From Pseudomonadota bacterium (lineage in GTDB: Bacteria > Pseudomonadota > Alphaproteobacteria > Reyranellales > Reyranellaceae): a stretch of DNA of 49,648 nucleotides. Of the stretch, positions 39,785 through 49,135 are shown one piece after another. Location: NCBI GenBank assembly GCA_018242505.1, contig JAFEBU010000041.1, positions 1-49,648 of the forward strand, given 5' to 3'. Position numbers and translations under genes: made by a program. Position 1 is the stretch's first letter; every line of letters starts with the position of its first letter. The notes under the pieces were generated by a model that worked only from the letters and a program-made list of their open reading frames with translations, did not search any database and was not told the origin of the DNA.

Positions 39785-41673
39785 GTGCCCCCATTGAGAG
39801 TTACGGCATGATCGGCGACTGCGAAACCGCAGCGCTGGTGGGACGGAACGGATCGATCGACTGGCTCTGCTGGCCGCGATTCGATTCGGACGCCTGCTTC
39901 GCGGCCCTCCTGGGCGAACAGAGCAACGGCTATTGGCTGATCACGCCACGCGACGAGGTCAAGTCGGTCCAGCGGCACTACCGCCCCGACACGCTCATCC
40001 TGGAAACCGAATTCGAGACGAAGGCAGGTCAGATCACACTCATCGACTTCATGCTGCCGCGGGACTCGACGTCGGATCTCATTCGCATGGTCAGATGCGA
40101 CAGGGGCGAGGTCGCTGTCTGCATGGAACTCGTCCTGCGCTTTGGTTATGGCACGACCACGCCCTGGGTGACGCGCCTCGCGCGGGACACGATGCGCGCC
40201 GTCGCCGGTCCCGACATGGTCGTCCTGCGCACGCCGGCGCCCTTCCGTGGCGAGAATTTCAAGACGGTGGCCGAGTTCTCGCTGGTCGAGGGCCAGTCGA
40301 TGCCCTTCGTGCTGAGCTATGGCCCCTCGCATCTGCCAATACCGGCCCCCATCGATGTGGACCACGCGCTCGAGAAGTGCGAGGAATTCTGGTGCGATTG
40401 GACGGCCAAGACCAAGGCCGACGGGCGCCATGCCGAAGCGATCCGGCGCTCGCTGATCACGCTCAAGGGCCTCACCTACCTGCCGAGCGGCGGCATCGTG
40501 GCCGCGCCCACAACCTCGCTCCCCGAGCAGTTTGGCAGCGAACGCAACTGGGACTATCGGCTTTGCTGGCTGCGCGACGCAACCCTCTCGCTGCTCGCGA
40601 TGATGAACGCCGGGATCTACGACGAAGCGGCCGCCTGGCGTGATTGGCTACAGCGAGCGGTCGCCGGCTCCCCTGACGAGATGCAGATCATGTACGGCCT
40701 GCAGGGGGAACGACGACTGACCGAATGGGAGGTTGACTGGCTGCGCGGCTATGCGGATTCGCGCCCGGTCAGGGTAGGCAACGCCGCCCACGAACAATTT
40801 CAGCTCGACGTCTACGGCGAGCTGATGGACGCTTTCGAGCAAGGGCGCAAAGGCGGCCTCACCTCCACCGAAGAAGGATGGGGACTGCAACGGGCGTTGA
40901 TCGATCATGTCGCCAAGGTCTGGGACAAGCCGGACAACGGCATTTGGGAGACGCGCGGGCCACTTCAGCACTTCGTCCACTCCAAGGTCATGGCTTGGGT
41001 CGCATTCGATCGGGCCATCAAGGGAGTCGAGAATCACGGTCTCAAGGGCCCGATCGAGGAATGGCGCGCAATTCGCGACCGGATCCATACCGAAGTTTGC
41101 GACAAGGGGTTCGACAAGAAACGCAACACCTTTCGCGCCGCCTATGAGAGCGACCTTCTCGACGCCAGCCTTCTCCTGCTGGCGCAGACAGGATTCATCA
41201 AGGCCGACGATCCACGTTTCGTCGGCACCGTCGAGGCGATCGAGCGCGATCTGCTGCATGACGGATTCGTCATGCGCTACAATACCCACGATGCCAACGA
41301 TGGCCTGAAGCCGGGTGAAGGGGCGTTCCTCGCCTGCAGCTTCTGGCTCGCCGACGCCTATATCTCGATCGGCCGCTACGCGGACGCCGAAAAGCTGTTC
41401 CATCGGCTGCTCGCGATTCGAAACGATCTCGGCCTGCTGGCCGAGGAGTACGATCCGCACAAACGGCGTCTGCAGGGTAATTTCCCGCAGGCCTTTTCCC
41501 ACATCGCCCTCATTAACACCGCCTTCAATCTGACGCGCAGCCAGAAGCCGTCCGAACAGCGCGCAAATGGGCATCACGGCCTGAAAGGAAAAGGCAAAGC
41601 AAAGCCGAACGCCAAGAAGGTCTCGGCGCCGCCCAGGCTCAGCCGTCGAGGAGCTTCCTCAAGGTCTCGTTGA
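39781..41673 (+). CDS. Glycoside hydrolase family 15 protein (glucoamylase/trehalase type)
   Basis: 630 residues. The N-terminal beta-sandwich starts [20 protein letters not shown] and [20 protein letters not shown], typical of the short GH15 proteins that lack a signal peptide. The (alpha/alpha)6 barrel has [36 protein letters not shown], the acid motif [20 protein letters not shown] and the base motif [20 protein letters not shown]. Both catalytic Glu candidates (IWE and AEEYD) are present. Relatives hydrolyse trehalose or alpha-glucans to beta-glucose. The C-terminal 45 residues are a Lys/Arg-rich tail of unknown role, whose last bases overlap the end of gatB by 35. It is coupled to the upstream dehydrogenase. 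Confidence 0.88.
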   Translation: MSAPIESYGMIGDCETAALVGRNGSIDWLCWPRFDSDACFAALLGEQSNGYWLITPRDEVKSVQRHYRPDTLILETEFETKAGQITLIDFMLPRDSTSDLIRMVRCDRGEVAVCMELVLRFGYGTTTPWVTRLARDTMRAVAGPDMVVLRTPAPFRGENFKTVAEFSLVEGQSMPFVLSYGPSHLPIPAPIDVDHALEKCEEFWCDWTAKTKADGRHAEAIRRSLITLKGLTYLPSGGIVAAPTTSLPEQFGSERNWDYRLCWLRDATLSLLAMMNAGIYDEAAAWRDWLQRAVAGSPDEMQIMYGLQGERRLTEWEVDWLRGYADSRPVRVGNAAHEQFQLDVYGELMDAFEQGRKGGLTSTEEGWGLQRALIDHVAKVWDKPDNGIWETRGPLQHFVHSKVMAWVAFDRAIKGVENHGLKGPIEEWRAIRDRIHTEVCDKGFDKKRNTFRAAYESDLLDASLLLLAQTGFIKADDPRFVGTVEAIERDLLHDGFVMRYNTHDANDGLKPGEGAFLACSFWLADAYISIGRYADAEKLFHRLLAIRNDLGLLAEEYDPHKRRLQGNFPQAFSHIALINTAFNLTRSQKPSEQRANGHHGLKGKGKAKPNAKKVSAPPRLSRRGASSRSR

Positions 41674-43087
41674 CGACCTTGGGGTTGGCCTTGCCGCCCG
41701 TCGCCTTCATCACCTGGCCGACGAACCAGCCGAACATGGTGGGCTTGGCCTTGTAGGCGGCGACCTTGTCGGGATTGCCGTCGATCACCGCCTTGATCGC
41801 GGCTTCGATGGCGCCCGTGTCGGTCACCTGCTTCAGCCCCCGCTCCTCCACCAGGACAGCCGGGTCCTTGCCCGTCTCCTCCATGGCGACAAACAGATCC
41901 TTGGCGATACGGCCGGAAATCGTGCCGTCGGCCTGCAGATCCAGGAGCTTGCCGAGATGCAGGGCGCTGATCGGCGACTGCCCGATGGTCGCACCGCGTC
42001 GGTTGAGCATGGCGAAGAAATCGCCGGTGACGAGCTTCACCGCTTCCTTGGCATCACGCCCCTTGGCCACGGTCTCGAAGAACTCCGCCGTATCCCGCTC
42101 CGCCACCAGCACGCCGGCATCGTAGGGGGTCAGCCCATACTCCTTGACGAAGCGCGCCTTCTTCGCGTCAGGCAATTCGGGCAGGCTGGCTTTGATGCCC
42201 TCGACGAACTCCGGTTTCAGGATCAGGGGCAACAGGTCGGGATCGGGAAAATAGCGATAGTCGTGCGCATCTTCCTTGGAGCGCAACGAGCGCGTCTCGC
42301 CACGGCCGGGATCGAACAGCCGCGTCTCCTGCACGATCGTGCCACCGCCTTCGATCACCTCGACCTGGCGTCGTGCCTCGTATTCGATCGCCTGCTTCAC
42401 AAAGCGGATCGAGTTCACATTCTTGATCTCACAGCGAGTCCCCAGGCTCCCACCCAGCTTGCGCACCGAGACGTTGACGTCGCAGCGCATCGACCCCTCG
42501 TCCATGTTGCCGTCGCAGGTGCCGAGATAGCGCACGATCGAGCGCAGCTTGGTGAGATAGGCTGCCGCCTCGTCAGCCGAGCGCATGTCGGGCTTGCTCA
42601 CGATCTCCATCAGCGCCACGCCCGACCGGTTCAAGTCGACATAGGTCTGGCTGGGGTGCTGGTCGTGCAGGCTCTTGCCGGCATCCTGTTCGAGATGCAG
42701 ACGCTCGATACCCACCGTGCGGCTCTTGCCGCCTTCGAGATCGATCTCGATCTCGCCCTCGCCCACGATCGGGTCCTTGTACTGCGAGATCTGGTAGCCC
42801 TGCGGCAGGTCGGCATAGAAGTAATTCTTGCGATCGAATACCGAGCGCAGGTTGATCCTGGCATTGAGGCCAAGGCCGGTCCGCACGGCCTGCTCCACGC
42901 AATGCGCGTTGATCACGGGCAGCATGCCGGGCATGGCGGCATCGACCAGCGACACCTGCGTGTTGGGATCAGCGCCGAACGCGGTCGGCGCGCCGGAGAA
43001 GAGCTTGGCGTCGGAAATCACCTGGGCATGGACTTCCAGCCCCAGCACGATTTCCCAATCGCCGGTTTCACCTTTGATGAGCGACAT
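41639..43087 (-). CDS. gatB: Aspartyl/glutamyl-tRNA amidotransferase subunit B
   Basis: 482 residues with the full GatB pattern: [80 protein letters not shown] and [20 protein letters not shown]. The C-terminal YqeY-like tail ends [20 protein letters not shown] then TLRKLLDG. GatB is the kinase/tRNA-binding subunit that makes Gln-tRNAGln or Asn-tRNAAsn with GatA and GatC. gatA and gatC are not adjacent, as in many alphaproteobacteria. The convergent GH15 gene overlaps its 3' end. Confidence 0.95.
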   Translation of the reverse strand: MSLIKGETGDWEIVLGLEVHAQVISDAKLFSGAPTAFGADPNTQVSLVDAAMPGMLPVINAHCVEQAVRTGLGLNARINLRSVFDRKNYFYADLPQGYQISQYKDPIVGEGEIEIDLEGGKSRTVGIERLHLEQDAGKSLHDQHPSQTYVDLNRSGVALMEIVSKPDMRSADEAAAYLTKLRSIVRYLGTCDGNMDEGSMRCDVNVSVRKLGGSLGTRCEIKNVNSIRFVKQAIEYEARRQVEVIEGGGTIVQETRLFDPGRGETRSLRSKEDAHDYRYFPDPDLLPLILKPEFVEGIKASLPELPDAKKARFVKEYGLTPYDAGVLVAERDTAEFFETVAKGRDAKEAVKLVTGDFFAMLNRRGATIGQSPISALHLGKLLDLQADGTISGRIAKDLFVAMEETGKDPAVLVEERGLKQVTDTGAIEAAIKAVIDGNPDKVAAYKAKPTMFGWFVGQVMKATGGKANPKVVNETLRKLLDG

Positions 43088-43134
43088 GTGGCGCTAAATA
43101 GCCGGTCGAGCCGGGCTTGGCAAAAAGATCGGCG

Positions 43135-44040
43135 TCATCGGGATGGCGTCCACAAGGCCAGGAAGCGCTGCACGACGGCGGCCGAATTGTCCGCCGCCAA
43201 CTGGAAGAATGTGTGCAGTTCGTTGGCGCCGTCGTCGCCCCCGGCGAGGTCGGACAGGCTGCGGAAGGCAATGAACGGTACGCCGTTGGCGTAGGCAACC
43301 ATCGCCACCGCTGCACTCTCCATGTCCAGCACCTGCGCCTTGAAGGTCCCGAATACGTACTGTCGAAACTTGGCGTTGTCGACGAAGGCCTGGCCCGACA
43401 CGCCATTGCCACCGACGACCAGATGCGGCGTGTGGTCGAGGCAAGCCCCTGTGGCCGTGCAGCGCTTCAGTTCGACAGGGTCGACCTTGCGGGCGGCGGC
43501 CAGCATGCCCGGATCGACGTCGAACCAGAAGCGCTGCTCGCTCGCCTTCCCGGTGCGGCTCACCCAGACATCGGTCGGATAGATCATGCCGAAGTTGGGA
43601 TAGGGCGTTTTTTCCCAAGGCGGCGGCTGGAATTTGCCGTCTTTCTCGCGCGCGAACACCGCCTCCAGATACTGCCCCCAGCGCGCCGCCGCCACGACAT
43701 CGCCGATGCGAAGGCCCGGATCGACTCCCCCGGCGATGCCGCTGACGACAATGCCGGTGACGTCAAAACGATCGAGCGCGATCTGGACGTTCATGGCGGC
43801 GTTCACCATGCTGATGCCGTTCAGGAACAGAACCACCTTGCGATTGGCAAGCATACCCGTAACGAACTCTATGCCGTTGACGCGATAGCTTGCCGGTTCG
43901 GAGAGGCCGGCTTTCAAGGCCTTCCATTCCGGCTCGTAGGCGGACACCACTGCGATGCGCGGCGTGGTATCGAGCCGATCGGCCCACGCGGGTCGAAGGA
44001 TCGCAAGCAGCAAGACCAAGGTCGTGAGGATGGCACGCAT
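43135..44040 (-). CDS. Exported nucleoside phosphorylase/MTA-SAH nucleosidase-like protein
   Basis: 301 residues. A signal peptide (MRAILTTLVLLLAILRPAWA) precedes a PNP/UDP-type fold: RIAVVSAYEPEWKALKAG, GIVVSGIAGGVDPGLRIGDV and VLDMESAAVAMVAYANGVPF followed by IAFRSLSDLAGG. The M-E-S Glu and the S-D Asp are the ribose-binding and catalytic pair of MTA/SAH nucleosidases and purine phosphorylases. Cytoplasmic Pfs is about 230 residues with no signal, so this longer exported form probably cleaves nucleosides in the periplasm. A small Cys pair (C-T-A-T-G-A-C) may form a disulfide there. The substrate is unknown. Confidence 0.82.
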   Translation of the reverse strand: MRAILTTLVLLLAILRPAWADRLDTTPRIAVVSAYEPEWKALKAGLSEPASYRVNGIEFVTGMLANRKVVLFLNGISMVNAAMNVQIALDRFDVTGIVVSGIAGGVDPGLRIGDVVAAARWGQYLEAVFAREKDGKFQPPPWEKTPYPNFGMIYPTDVWVSRTGKASEQRFWFDVDPGMLAAARKVDPVELKRCTATGACLDHTPHLVVGGNGVSGQAFVDNAKFRQYVFGTFKAQVLDMESAAVAMVAYANGVPFIAFRSLSDLAGGDDGANELHTFFQLAADNSAAVVQRFLALWTPSR

Positions 44041-44157
44041 GGTGCGCGCTCAATAGCGGGTCGCGCAGAGCTTGGCAAAAATCGATCTGTATCTGGCGGC
44101 AACCCTCACCGGAAATGATAGGCTGCCGCCAACAAGATTTGATCAGGGAGGCATTTC

Positions 44158-45135
44158 ATGACCGCAATTCATCGTCGATCGCTTCTGGCCGGCAGTCTGG
44201 CAGCGACGTTTGGCGCATCGCCAATCGCGCGCGCCCAAGGCGACTGGCCCAAAGGGTCGCTCCGCTTCATTGTCCCCTTCCCGCCGGGAGGCTCGACGGA
44301 CCCGGTGGCTCGCATCATTCAGACCAAGATGATCGAGAGCACAGGCTGGAACATCATCGTCGAGAACAAGCCGGGCGGCACGGGCGCCGTCGGTTCGGCG
44401 GTGGCTGCCAAATCGGCGCCCGACGGCCAGACCTGGATGGTCACGTTCGACAGCCATATCCTCAATCCGGCTTTTGCGCCCAGCCTGCCCTACAAGGATT
44501 CCGAGCTCTTCAACGTCATGGAGATCGGACGCACGCCGCAGGTGATCTGTGCGCATCCCGATCGACCCTACAAGACCTTCGCCGAAGCTGTGGCGGACGC
44601 GAAGAAGCGGCCCGGCAAGGTCAATATGGGTGTTCTCGGGGCGAGCCAGGCGCTGGTCCTGATGACACTCATCAAGAAAGAGAACGACGTCGACCTCAAC
44701 CTGATCCCCTACAAGGGTGGCGGACCGCTCAACCAGGATATCCTGGCGGGCGTCACCGATATCGGGATCGGCAGCCTCACCTCGTTCAGTCCCCACATAC
44801 GGGCCAACAAGGTGCGAGCGATCGCTGTTACGGGCGAGGCACGCACCCCGGCTCTGCCCGACACGCCGACGCTCGCAGAACAGGGCATCAAGGCCTTCCC
44901 CTCCTATGCCTGGTGGGGCGTCTACGCGCCTGCGGGGACGCCCCGGCCGATCGTCGATCGCATGCACGCCGAGATCACCAAGGTCGTGCGCTCGCCCGAT
45001 GTCACGCAGAAGTTCGTCGAACAGTTCAACATGGAGATCCTGACCAGTTCGCCGGAGGACTTCGCCGCCTATCAGAAAAGCGAGCAGGACCGCTGGTTCA
45101 AAGTGATCAAGGACAACAACATCAAGGGCGACTGA
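44158..45135 (+). CDS. Bug/TctC-family tripartite tricarboxylate transporter receptor
   Basis: 325 residues with AGGGAGGC upstream of ATG 44158. The start MTAIHRRSLLAGSLAATFGA is a probable Tat signal (R-R-S-L-L), with cleavage after ARA. The mature protein has GSLRFIVPFPPGGSTDPVAR, IVENKPGGTGAVGSAVAAKS and YKGGGPLNQDILAGVTDIGI, the classic TctC pattern. These receptors bind carboxylates, amides or aromatic acids. No TctA or TctB membrane partners are adjacent, so this is an orphan receptor, very common in related soil bacteria. It ends one base from the convergent TetR gene. Confidence 0.92.
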   Translation: MTAIHRRSLLAGSLAATFGASPIARAQGDWPKGSLRFIVPFPPGGSTDPVARIIQTKMIESTGWNIIVENKPGGTGAVGSAVAAKSAPDGQTWMVTFDSHILNPAFAPSLPYKDSELFNVMEIGRTPQVICAHPDRPYKTFAEAVADAKKRPGKVNMGVLGASQALVLMTLIKKENDVDLNLIPYKGGGPLNQDILAGVTDIGIGSLTSFSPHIRANKVRAIAVTGEARTPALPDTPTLAEQGIKAFPSYAWWGVYAPAGTPRPIVDRMHAEITKVVRSPDVTQKFVEQFNMEILTSSPEDFAAYQKSEQDRWFKVIKDNNIKGD

Positions 45136-45136
45136 G

Positions 45137-45736
45137 CTAGCTTTCCGCCAACCTCCGCAGATCGTTCACGGCACGGAAGAAGCTGTCGGCGGGCGTCGAG
45201 TCGGGATCGATCAGGCGATGGAGGCGGAAACCGTCCTCCAGCGCCAGCAGCATGGCGCCGGCCCAGGCGGGATCGCGCACGCCCTCACCTACCGCCTGCA
45301 TGGTGGAGGCGATGATCTCGGCGACCAGCTTGCGCCGTGCCCGCAGGCGCTTGGCGAGTTCCGGCCGACGTTTTTCCGCCCGCGCGACGTAGAGGATCAG
45401 CTCCATGTGCAGGAGCGGTGCGCGGCCTAGTGGATCGCGGCGGCCGCGCTCGGTGGCGCGCAGGGCGGCGACATAGTCGTCTGGCGTTCGGTAGCGGGTC
45501 AGCAGCTCGCGATGGTGGGCGATCGAGCGCTCGACGTGATCCTCCAGCATCGCAGCGATCAACTCGTCCTTGCCGGCGAAGTTCGAATAGAAGGCGCCGC
45601 GCGTGAAACCAGCGGCCGCAGCGATCGTCTCGATGCTGGCCGCGCCAATCCCGCGTTCCTCGAACACCCGAGCCGCCGCCTCGAACAGCCGCTCCTTCGT
45701 ATCGTCCCGTGTCGGACGCGTGCGCACCCTTGACAT
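45137..45736 (-). CDS. TetR-family repressor of the divergent P450 gene
   Basis: 199 residues from ATG 45736, with AAAGGA upstream; an in-frame start at 45757 adds seven residues. The N-terminal HTH is TKERLFEAAARVFEERGIGA, then SIETIAAAAGFTRGAFYSNF. A C-terminal ligand/dimerisation domain of about 140 residues follows, with an Arg-rich middle. It is divergent from a cytochrome P450, and the 58-base gap contains a perfect 8+4+8 dyad, so it very probably represses both itself and the P450. The inducer is unknown. Confidence 0.9.
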   Translation of the reverse strand: MSRVRTRPTRDDTKERLFEAAARVFEERGIGAASIETIAAAAGFTRGAFYSNFAGKDELIAAMLEDHVERSIAHHRELLTRYRTPDDYVAALRATERGRRDPLGRAPLLHMELILYVARAEKRRPELAKRLRARRKLVAEIIASTMQAVGEGVRDPAWAGAMLLALEDGFRLHRLIDPDSTPADSFFRAVNDLRRLAES

Positions 45737-45758
45737 GGGTGGTCCTTTAGCACACAAC

Positions 45759-45778
45759 TCGATACATCATTGTATCGA
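45759..45778. promoter_or_regulatory. TetR operator, perfect 20-base inverted repeat
   Basis: TCGATACA-TCAT-TGTATCGA has perfect eight-base arms and a four-base spacer. It lies between the divergent TetR (start 45736) and P450 (start 45795) genes, 16 bases before the P450 start codon. Size, symmetry and position are those of TetR-family operators. Confidence 0.8.
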
Positions 45779-45794
45779 ATTGCACGAGGGTATC

Positions 45795-47018
45795 GTGACC
45801 GGTGCAGCAACCGCTCCCAGCCAGGCCGACCGCTTCTTCCTCGAAGCCATGTCGCCGGCCTTCCGCGAAGACCCCTACCCCTACTACGAGCGCTTTCGCG
45901 GCCCCTCGCCGCTCCTGCGCGTGGCCGACACGATCTGGTTTGCGCTGGGCCACACCAATGTGACCGCCTTGCTGCGGCATCCCAGGCTTTCGACCAACGA
46001 ATCGCACGCCGCCACGGAAGCCAAGCGGACAGGGGAAGACCCTAACCGCACACGCAGCCTTCTCTTCATGGATCCGCCAGAACATACGCATCTGCGCGGC
46101 CTCGTCGCCCGCGCCTTCACACCACGGCGCATCGAGGGGCTGCAGACCGCAACACAGGCGATTGCCGCCGAGCTGGTTGAATCCATGGCACAGCAATCCG
46201 GCACCGTGGATCTCATCAAGGCGTTCGCCTATCCCCTGCCGGTGCGCGTCATCTGTGCCTTGCTGGGCGTCCCGCCCGAGGACGAGGCAACCTTCACCGC
46301 GTGGTCGCGCGGCATCGCCCGCTCGGTCGATCCGACCATCCTGCGCACCCCCGAGATCGAAGCGAGCATTGGCGAAGCCCGAGAGGGTTTGCAGGCTTAT
46401 CTCGGCGACTTGCTGGCGGCGCGGCGGCGCAAGCCCGGCAACGATCTTCTCTCGGCGCTTGCCGCCGTTGAAGCTGACGGCGATCGCATCTCGCCCCGGC
46501 AGATCGTGGCCCTCGCGCAGCTTTTGCTCGTCGCGGGCCATGAGACGACGGTGAATTTGATCGGCAACGGGACATTGGCCTTGCTGCACGCCCCCGAGCA
46601 ACTGGCCCTTCTGCGCCGTTCACCGGAACTCGTTGGCCCGGCGGTCGACGAGATGCTGCGCTTCGATGGTCCGGTCCAGATCACCCAGCGTGTCGTGATC
46701 GAAGACATGGAGGTCGTCGGCTGTCCGGTGAAGGCCGGCGACGAGATCATGCTGGTGCTGGGTGCCGCCAATCGCGACCCTTCAGTCTTCAGCGACCCTC
46801 ATCGCCTCGACGTCACGCGCGACGCTCGCAAGCATGTCGCCTTCGGTGGCGGTATCCACCATTGTCTCGGCGCCGCACTGGCACGCATGGAAGGCGAGAT
46901 CGCCTTCCGCACCCTGCTCGACCGGTTCGACATGATCGAGCTCGCCGGCCCGCCCACACGTCGTCCGACTTTCACTTTGCGTGGACTGGAAAGCCTGCCG
47001 GTCAAGCTCTCCCCGTGA
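45795..47018 (+). CDS. Cytochrome P450
   Basis: 407 residues from GTG 45795 with GAGGG just upstream; the open frame before it runs antisense through the TetR gene. Marks: PAFREDPYPYYERFRG, PPEHTHLRGLVARAFTPRRI (C-helix W/H-x-x-x-R region), I-helix LLLVAGHETTVNLIGNG with the A-G-x-E-T oxygen-activation motif, the E-x-x-R in DEMLRFDGPVQ, and the heme loop FGGGIHHCLGAALARMEG with Cys357. It is a soluble class I P450 that needs ferredoxin partners, none of which are adjacent. It hydroxylates an unknown hydrophobic or natural-product substrate. TetR control is very likely. Confidence 0.93.
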   Translation: MTGAATAPSQADRFFLEAMSPAFREDPYPYYERFRGPSPLLRVADTIWFALGHTNVTALLRHPRLSTNESHAATEAKRTGEDPNRTRSLLFMDPPEHTHLRGLVARAFTPRRIEGLQTATQAIAAELVESMAQQSGTVDLIKAFAYPLPVRVICALLGVPPEDEATFTAWSRGIARSVDPTILRTPEIEASIGEAREGLQAYLGDLLAARRRKPGNDLLSALAAVEADGDRISPRQIVALAQLLLVAGHETTVNLIGNGTLALLHAPEQLALLRRSPELVGPAVDEMLRFDGPVQITQRVVIEDMEVVGCPVKAGDEIMLVLGAANRDPSVFSDPHRLDVTRDARKHVAFGGGIHHCLGAALARMEGEIAFRTLLDRFDMIELAGPPTRRPTFTLRGLESLPVKLSP

Positions 47019-47035
47019 GCAGGCATACCCCCTAA

Positions 47036-47124
47036 TTTCTCACGGTTTCTCACTTTTTCTCACCGGGTGAGAAGCCTTCGATGCCGATGGCACTGGCATT
47101 TCAGGACATTTTCTCATTTTCTCG
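47036..47124. repeat. TTTCTCAC repeat cluster with inverted copy
   Basis: TTTCTCAC occurs at 47036, 47046 and 47056, exactly ten bases apart. An inverted GGTGAGAA at 47066-47073 pairs with the last copy (TTCTCACC, 47057-47064) across a one-base spacer. Two further TTTTCTC copies stand in tandem at 47109-47124, and GTGAGAA recurs at 47186. Regular helical spacing suggests protein binding or an iteron-like array. Confidence 0.6.
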
Positions 47125-47375
47125 CCACACCCAGCTCGGGGTGCCCCTTTTTGAGTGGAGTGCCCTCGTGACGCCGTCAGGGTGAGTGAGAACGTCTGCC
47201 TTGTGACAGGTGGGTTGCTGGTTTCAAGAAGCTGTTCGGGTGGTGCGGGGGCGTGGGCACTGCGCCGACGTTGCCCGTCCGCAGCATGGCGTGGTGCCAT
47301 GCCTCCAACTGCTCCGGCGAGCGGTACCCCTGGGGAGTGCCACCCCCTTGCCGGGGGATTCCAAGCTGAGTGCTC
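47074..47375. other. Intergenic stretch without a convincing gene
   Basis: Between the P450 stop and the deacylase stop there is no frame with a recognisable motif. A minus-strand reading at 47177-47419 contains YRSPEQLEAWHHAMLR, which may be a scrap of an old mobile-element or repeat protein, but it has no start signal or domain. The short hairpin-like CCCCTGGGGAGTGCCACCCC lies near 47327. The left end carries the TTTCTCAC repeats. Confidence 0.45.
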
Positions 47376-49094
47376 TTACGAGGACTGCGGTCCGCGGACC
47401 AGCTTGCCGGGCAAAGCACCGGTCGGCTCGCCGTCGCGATAGGTGACGCTGCCGGACACGATCGTAGCGCGATAGCCCGTGGCGCGCTGCAGCAGGCGCT
47501 TGCCGCCGGCCGGCAGATCCCACTTCATGACCGGCGCCTCGACCCGCAACTTGTCGAAATCGATCACGTTCAGATCGGCCTTGTAGCCCTCGGCGATCCG
47601 GCCACGGTCGTTCAGGCCGACGGCGCGGGCATTGTCGAGCGTATGACGCTTCACGAGCCAGGAGAGGTCGAGCCGGCCTGCCTTGCGGTCGCGGGCCCAG
47701 TGGGACAGGAGGTAGGTTGGATAGGAGCCGTCGGAAATCAGCCCGACATGGGCGCCGCCATCGCCCAGCCCGATCAGCGTGTGCGGGCTCTGCATCATCT
47801 CGCTGCAGCAGTCGAGATTGTAGGCCGCATAGTTGGCGAAGGGCGCAAAGATGAAGTTCTTGCCTTCGCCCTCGACCAGGTAGTCGTAGACGATCTCGCG
47901 CGGATCGCGGCCTTCGCGGCGAGCCCGGGCACCGAGCGAACTATCCTGCGGCGGCTCGTAGTCCGGCGGATCGCCCAGTGGGAACATGCGGTCGTAGTCC
48001 ACGAGACGCGCCGCCATCTCGGAGCGCAATGGCTCATGCGACTCTTCCAGAATCTTCACGCGGAAAGCAGGATCGCGCATGATCGCAAGCCGCTCGGCGA
48101 CCGTCTTGTGGGCGATCATCTTATAGGAGCGGCACATTGAAAACGGGATGCGGCTGGCCTGCAGGCCCTGCAGGACGCCGATCGGCCGCGGCGCCACCTG
48201 CGCCTTGGCCGAATGACCTTTGGCTGCCAGCCCCTCGACCAGGCCCAGCAGACGCCTCCAGCCTTCGGGCCTGGTATGGCGCTGCGCCAGCGACACCGAG
48301 AACGGCCGGCCGCTCGCCTCAAGCAGGCGATCGAGCATCGCAAACTCGCTCTCGGGATCGGGTGTGTTGAAATCCGAGATGAACTCGATCACCCCCCGCC
48401 CCGCGTCCTTCATGCCAAGTGCGATGCCCAAAAGCTCGGCCTCCGAGGCGCGCAGCGACGGCGTCGGATCGCCCTTCACGGTGCGATGATTGAGGGTGCG
48501 CGAGGTCGAGAAGCCGAGCGCGCCCGCACGCATCGCCTCCGACGTGAGCGTGCGCATTTGCGCGACCTCGTCCGGTGTCGCCTCCTCGAGCCTGGCCGCC
48601 CGTTCGCCCATCACAAACACGCGCAGAGCGCCGTGCGGGAGCTGGGCTCCGAGGTCCATGTCGCGCGGCCGGGAATCGAGCGCATCGAGATACTGGCCGA
48701 ACGATTCCCAGGACCAGTTCAACCCCTCGTCGAGCGCTGCGCCGGGGATATCCTCGACACCTTCCATCAGCTCGATCAGTCGCTGACGGTCGGCGACCTT
48801 CACCGGCGCGAAACCCACACCGCAATTGCCCATCACCGCTGTCGTGACGCCGTGCCAACTCGAGGGCTGCAGCCGGGAGTCCCAGGTGGCCTGGCCATCA
48901 TAGTGCGTATGAATGTCGACAAAGCCTGGCGTGACCAGCAGGCCTTTGGCGTCGATCTCCTCGGTACCCTCACCCCTCACTTGGCCGACCGCCGCGATCT
49001 TGCCGTCCTTCACCGCGACATCCGCGTCGCGTGTGCCATCGCCCGTGCCATCGGCCACCGTGCCGCCGCGAATGACCAGATCGAATTGCGCCAT
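47376..49094 (-). CDS. N-acyl-D-amino-acid deacylase family amidohydrolase
   Basis: 572 residues of the amidohydrolase superfamily (COG3653, D-aminoacylase-like). The N terminus FDLVIRGGTVADGTGDGTRD builds the small beta-sandwich. The metal motif is VTPGFVDIHTHYDGQATWDS (H-x-H), and MGNCGVGFAPVK holds the conserved Cys ligand. Later, GDGGAHVGLISDGSYPTYLL includes the catalytic Asp region, and DLNVIDFDKLRVEAPVMKWD closes the sandwich. It hydrolyses N-acyl-D-amino acids or similar amides or imides in the cytoplasm. The length is somewhat above the 480-500 of classic D-aminoacylase, as is common for this large subgroup. The substrate is not predictable. Confidence 0.88.
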   Translation of the reverse strand: MAQFDLVIRGGTVADGTGDGTRDADVAVKDGKIAAVGQVRGEGTEEIDAKGLLVTPGFVDIHTHYDGQATWDSRLQPSSWHGVTTAVMGNCGVGFAPVKVADRQRLIELMEGVEDIPGAALDEGLNWSWESFGQYLDALDSRPRDMDLGAQLPHGALRVFVMGERAARLEEATPDEVAQMRTLTSEAMRAGALGFSTSRTLNHRTVKGDPTPSLRASEAELLGIALGMKDAGRGVIEFISDFNTPDPESEFAMLDRLLEASGRPFSVSLAQRHTRPEGWRRLLGLVEGLAAKGHSAKAQVAPRPIGVLQGLQASRIPFSMCRSYKMIAHKTVAERLAIMRDPAFRVKILEESHEPLRSEMAARLVDYDRMFPLGDPPDYEPPQDSSLGARARREGRDPREIVYDYLVEGEGKNFIFAPFANYAAYNLDCCSEMMQSPHTLIGLGDGGAHVGLISDGSYPTYLLSHWARDRKAGRLDLSWLVKRHTLDNARAVGLNDRGRIAEGYKADLNVIDFDKLRVEAPVMKWDLPAGGKRLLQRATGYRATIVSGSVTYRDGEPTGALPGKLVRGPQSS

Positions 49095-49135
49095 GTTCGT
49101 CTCTCCCGGGTTGTCGAGAGTTTACTGCAAAAGAC

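Noticed and set aside
41957..43294. A 445-codon plus-strand frame over gatB
   Set aside because: A shadow of gatB, which is complete and highly conserved on the minus strand.
47036..47124. A CRISPR array reading of the TTTCTCAC repeats
   Set aside because: The repeats are 8 bases long at ten-base pitch with no spacers of 25-40 bases, and no cas genes are in the window.
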